DNA of 64,000 nt, taken from positions 1,445,024 to 1,509,023 of the forward strand of contig HG738140.1 in the NCBI GenBank assembly GCA_000499405.2, read 5' to 3'. The first letter of the stretch is position 1. Every line of letters begins with the position of its first letter. The DNA comes from Onchocerca volvulus. Lineage: Eukaryota > Nematoda > Chromadorea > Rhabditida > Onchocercidae. Made by a program: the position numbers and the translations under genes. Under the pieces are notes generated by a model, which had not been told where the DNA came from, ran no database searches, and saw only the letters and a list, made by a program, of their open reading frames with translations. Below are positions 59,989 through 64,000 of the stretch, in pieces.

Positions 59989-62025
59989 TTCATACTTTTA
60001 TTCATTTGTTCATGATTATTCATGATTATCATCTTGATCATTGCTAGTATTATCATTATCATTATTGTTATTATTTCTGTTATATTTGATGTCTATTTTA
60101 CTCCACTTTATTGCGTCTCACTGCAAATTCTTTTAATGATAAAAATTTTTATATTTTTTATCAAATTTCCATTTCTTTCAATGAAGAGAAACATTCCATG
60201 TATGATCTTATGATTTTTCTGATCTTTCATGCAAACTATGATCTTATCTTTTCTTGCAACAATATTAAATGGGTAGTAATTGAATCAGAAAAATGCTTCC
60301 TCTTTATTTCAGTTTTTCTTTATATTTTAGTTTCCTTTAATATTTCAATTTTTCGTTATTCGAATTTAAGTATTTTCAGCGATTTCAAATTTTGATTTTG
60401 ATTGTTTCTAATTGATGAATGTACCAAGTATTAATGCTTTTGCTAACAATGACTATAAATATTGTCATTTTTTAGAATAGTTCATTATGGTGTCATCTAT
60501 TAAGATAATACATAGAATGAAAGCGAAGGGAAGAGAGGAATCTTATCATGATGATACAAAATGATATCACGTACGTGAAACGTGATCACAAAATGATAGT
60601 AGCAAGTTTTTTTTTTTTTCTGTTCGCGCAGTGCAAATCTATATTGCATGCAAAAATTGCAATGTCTTTGATTTCAGGAAAGAATTTTCTTCCAAAAAAC
60701 CATTCATTGATAATAATCACTTAGTTGAAGGAATTTTTGGATTGTAAGCAAAAAACAAAAAAAAAAAAGTTCGGAGAAAAAGAAATCGACATGGCGATCG
60801 ATTAGCCTTATCATTGTCAATTTCGCCAAATAGTTGTAATTTATTCAAAATTTTTATGATCAAAACTTCGTATCAAAAAATTCAATTATTTATTAATTAT
60901 TAAAAACAATTTTAAATTTTCGAAGAATCCCATCGAGAGAACGAAATTTTTCAAAAATGCAAATAAATAGTGCGAAAATTGGCTATTTGTTTGCTTATAT
61001 ATTTGAGATCAACAAAATCAAAATTATCATAAAAACGCAAACATTATCCTGAACATACATTAAAATTGTCATCGTAGTTAGTTTGAAAATTGTTCATAAG
61101 TGAAAAAAAGAAAAAAAAAGAAAAAAATGATGGATGCAAATGAGATCAAAGATTGTCTGCTTGAAGAAATGATGATGATGATCTATAAAGCAGCATTGTT
61201 GCTAGATTCAAATTTTAAACTTCGATCTTCTCTCCCACCCTCAACAAGGCTCATAAAATTGTTTACACTTTTCAGCATTTTGCCATATTCGGTAGTTGAT
61301 GCAGTTTAGCAGAGTGAAATAGAGAATAAGGATGAAACAAAGAAATATTTCAAATAAAATTTCTGGCTATCTTGGCAGGATCATCGATTAAAAAATTGGC
61401 CAAAATGTTTGATATTTGGTTGAAATTTTTTGGAAATTACAAACAAAATTGGTCAGTATATAAAATGAAAGTGAAACAAATCATTTGTGTTAGTATGGAA
61501 GAAAAATATGTAAGCCAGAAGTGAATGAAAATTCCGCCTGAGTTAAGTTTTGAAATGATACTTTTCTCTTGCTTCCAATTATTCAAATTTTTTCACCTCC
61601 AGAATTTGTTTTGAAATCCGAAAAATTATTCTGTTCAAATGAAATTCGAAAAATTAATTCTTTTCTTTTGTTTTCTTCCACGCAAAATAAAACAAAAACA
61701 AAAAAAAAAAAAAAAAAAACGAATGCATGATTAATTATCAAAATTTTCAATAACAAATATGCATTCAGGTGGATGAAGAAGATGATAAAAGAGTGATCAA
61801 TCATTCAATGATCTTTTCGATAATTTCTGATAACTGATTAAATAAATCCCAAAAAAAAAGAAGGTAAAAAGTGATAACATAAGAAGAGGCAAATTTAATT
61901 TGAAGATGTTTCAAGTGTCAAAAAAAATGAGAAACAGGAAACATTAGGAGTTGGAAAAAAAAGTTCATTGAAATATAACAAATGCAGGAAAGAATTGAAA
62001 GTACTTTTTTTTTCCTTTAAATTTC
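59415..62025. other. AT-rich stretch without recognisable gene
   Basis: Contains (ATT)n microsatellites (59871-59992), the perfect palindrome TCACGTACGTGA (60566-60577, the same string as in the Helitron leader at 53476), and low-complexity Ile/Lys-rich ORFs. The ORF at 61100-61309 (+) is Met/Lys-rich and unsupported. Confidence 0.5.
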
Positions 62026-62029
62026 AAAA

Positions 62030-62657
62030 AAAAAAAAAAAGTGGCAAGTGCAGATAATTTGCAAAAGCCATTATCATATAACAAGCAAATTTGATTTTTT
62101 TTTTTTTTTTGAAATTTTGCAACAATGTAAAAAGATGAAAAAAGAAAAATTTCTTTTTTAACTCATTATTTTTTTGATAGAAAGATAAATCAATGGAATT
62201 TTTTAGCTAAAATTTAGATGAAAATTTCATTCCTTTTATAAGTAAAAAAAAAAAAAAAAGAGATTTCTTTCGAGCAAAATTTCCAAAATGGAAAAAAAAA
62301 TAAATATCATAGTGAAAGATCAAAATTAAAAAAAAAAAAGTATTAAATCACAATAGTTCATAATTATGATAACATCAATTTAAAAAAATTGATGAACAAA
62401 AATAAGCTCATTAAGTGTTAAACTTTTTTTTTAAGGACAAAATATATCAAATGATGAAATAATTCCAGAAAATAACAATTAAAATTAACTGGTTTCTGAT
62501 AATGATATGATAGATTGTGATATGCTTGTGATAGAAAATATTATCAAAAATAAATGATCCTCAAAAATGGATCATTCGGCGAATTTCTTTTTTTTTTCTT
62601 TTTCATATCATTAGTGACAAGTGATATATTTCGTATTAATTCAAAAATCATTTTTCC

Positions 62658-62699
<42 letters not shown>

Positions 62700-64000
62700 A
62701 AATAATGAGAAATAAGACATGGAAAATCCGATTTTCCATCGGATAATAAGCAAACAGATAGGGTATTTTTAATAGAGAAATATGAATCCAAAGATAGAAG
62801 AAATTGATACAAAATGTAGCATTTATCATTTGCGTGTTATATGTCACACAAATCGAGTTTCTCTCATTATTTCCTCTTTCATTTGCCTTTCAAAATTAAA
62901 TTTTAAATCTACAAAATTCCAACTTAAAATATTTTTTTTTTTTTTGATAAATTTAGAGGAATTTTATTGAAAGAAATTCGTCGACAGATAACAAGGCAAG
63001 TCTAAAACAAAAGCTAATTAATATTTGGATAGTAATTCATGATACCTAGTAATTTCAAATTAAATAACTTTGATCTTTTAACAAATCAATAATAGAAAAT
63101 GATGTGCCAATGAAATCAATAATTTGGAAATCTAATTGTAAAATTAAGCAGGTATGTGGTACTAATAATTATTAAATCATACTAATTAGATATTCAATTT
63201 CTGTATTAGACATAAAGCTGCCCATAAAAACGGTTAAACTTAAAAAATGCTCAAATAAACGGGATAAAATTACTTAAATGGACAGTGCTTAGATGCTTAG
63301 GCTTAAAATTTTTGAAACAAATAAGTGTGGACACTTTTCTAAAACTATAATTAATCTTTAATTAAAAAAAAAATCTTTCACAAAAAATACCTTTGATCTT
63401 CAGAGATTTCTACCAAAATTTTTAATTCGACTTAGAAAAAAAAGTTAGCATTACTAGAAAATGATGATGAACTTTCATCTTTCTTTGTCTCCTGCAAATT
63501 TCAAAATACTTTTGTCTAAAGATTTCAAAATATTCTTTGACAAATTTCAAGAAATTAACAATATATATTTGTCCTTGAGAGAGAATAAATATAAAATTAC
63601 AAACAGATAATAATAAAAATTGATACTATTGGACATAAAAATATATATTTGTCACACATCTCTCTAAAATGATTCAAAAATTCCTCCTTTTCATCAAAAT
63701 AAATTTTTTTCAATCATCGATAATTTCGATTTCCTAGCATCAAAATATTATATTATCTGTTTGTGATCATTTGAAAACAAAAAACAAAAGAGAAGGAAGA
63801 AGCGAAGAAAGAAGAAACTTTTTGAATTAAAATGAAACAAAAAATTGGAAACAAATGCAAAGCATTTAAGAGATAAGCTCATTTATCAAAAAACGAAACC
63901 AATCAAAACACATAAATAATAAATACGATGCTATTGCGAAGAATAAGTTTTAGTTTTATTTAAAATTTTATTAGCAAAAAATTATTTTTCCAATTTTTTT
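62030..64000 (-). repeat. Downstream module Y, copy 4, inverted
   Basis: Reverse complement of about 6925-8910, closest to copy 1. The left limit falls at GTGGCAAGTGCAGATAATTTGC, just short of where the PIGG-like remnant would begin. The right edge of the window corresponds to about 150 bp after the A-chain stop of insulin-like gene 1, and the poly(A) signal cluster is present at about 63955-63970 on the minus strand. Confidence 0.85.

Noticed and set aside
60022..60395. Ile-rich overlapping ORFs
   Set aside because: They start in ATT/ATC triplet repeats and show no recognisable domain.
62544..62847. Lys-rich ORFs over the poly(T) tract
   Set aside because: Translations of a homopolymer.
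1..64000. CRISPR arrays, operon-style gene order, bacterial promoters
   Set aside because: No spaced direct repeats of that kind. Introns, microsatellites and gene families show that this is eukaryotic DNA.

Overview
This window looks like AT-rich nuclear DNA from a nematode, most likely a filarial or other spirurine worm. The evidence is nematode-style insulin-like peptide genes with a B-chain exon and an A-chain exon, serpentine receptor genes of nematode type, short TTTTGCAG/TTTCAG 3' splice sites, many A/T homopolymers and (AAT)n tracts, Helitron remnants, and one decayed bacterial-type carB fragment that may be an old Wolbachia-to-nucleus transfer. The species cannot be named from the sequence. 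All coordinates for introns and exons were worked out by eye.

The backbone is a segmental duplication. The repeating unit, left to right, is: 5' flank of a receptor gene (minus strand), an upstream module (X), an insulin-like gene (+), a downstream module (Y), a broken 3' piece of a PIGG-like gene (+), 3' exons of an unidentified gene (-), and a module Z. Copy 1 covers about 1-16.5 kb, copy 2 about 16.6-31.6 kb, and copy 3 about 36-43.7 kb. Separate pieces of a further receptor/Z block lie at 47-59 kb. An inverted Y module (62.03-64.0 kb) ends the window and predicts a fourth insulin-like gene just outside it on the minus strand.

Insulin-like genes: gene 1 (2464-6775) carries an in-frame stop just before its 5' splice site. 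Genes 2 (17583-21114) and 3 (39217-41124) are intact two-exon genes. All have a signal peptide, a long F-type propeptide, dibasic sites, a B chain with three Cys and an A chain with five Cys (beta-type, four disulfides predicted). They differ in intron length, dibasic sites and a GATA-like promoter site.

Receptors: a start fragment (1-89, -), a minus-strand gene running into an assembly gap (50972-51940), a five-exon plus-strand gene (54197-56163) with one damaged splice acceptor, and a lone exon scrap (47386-47475).

Mobile DNA: several decayed Helitrons (12.66-13.86, 24.64-27.86, 43.74-47.38 and 53.33-53.56 kb), two solo LTRs with 5-bp target duplications (9765-10316 and 45787-46404), and a 67-bp-armed palindrome (26258-26399). 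The single-copy stretch 31.6-35.98 kb holds the carB relic and a 35-bp-stem hairpin. A run of N fills 51941-52725.
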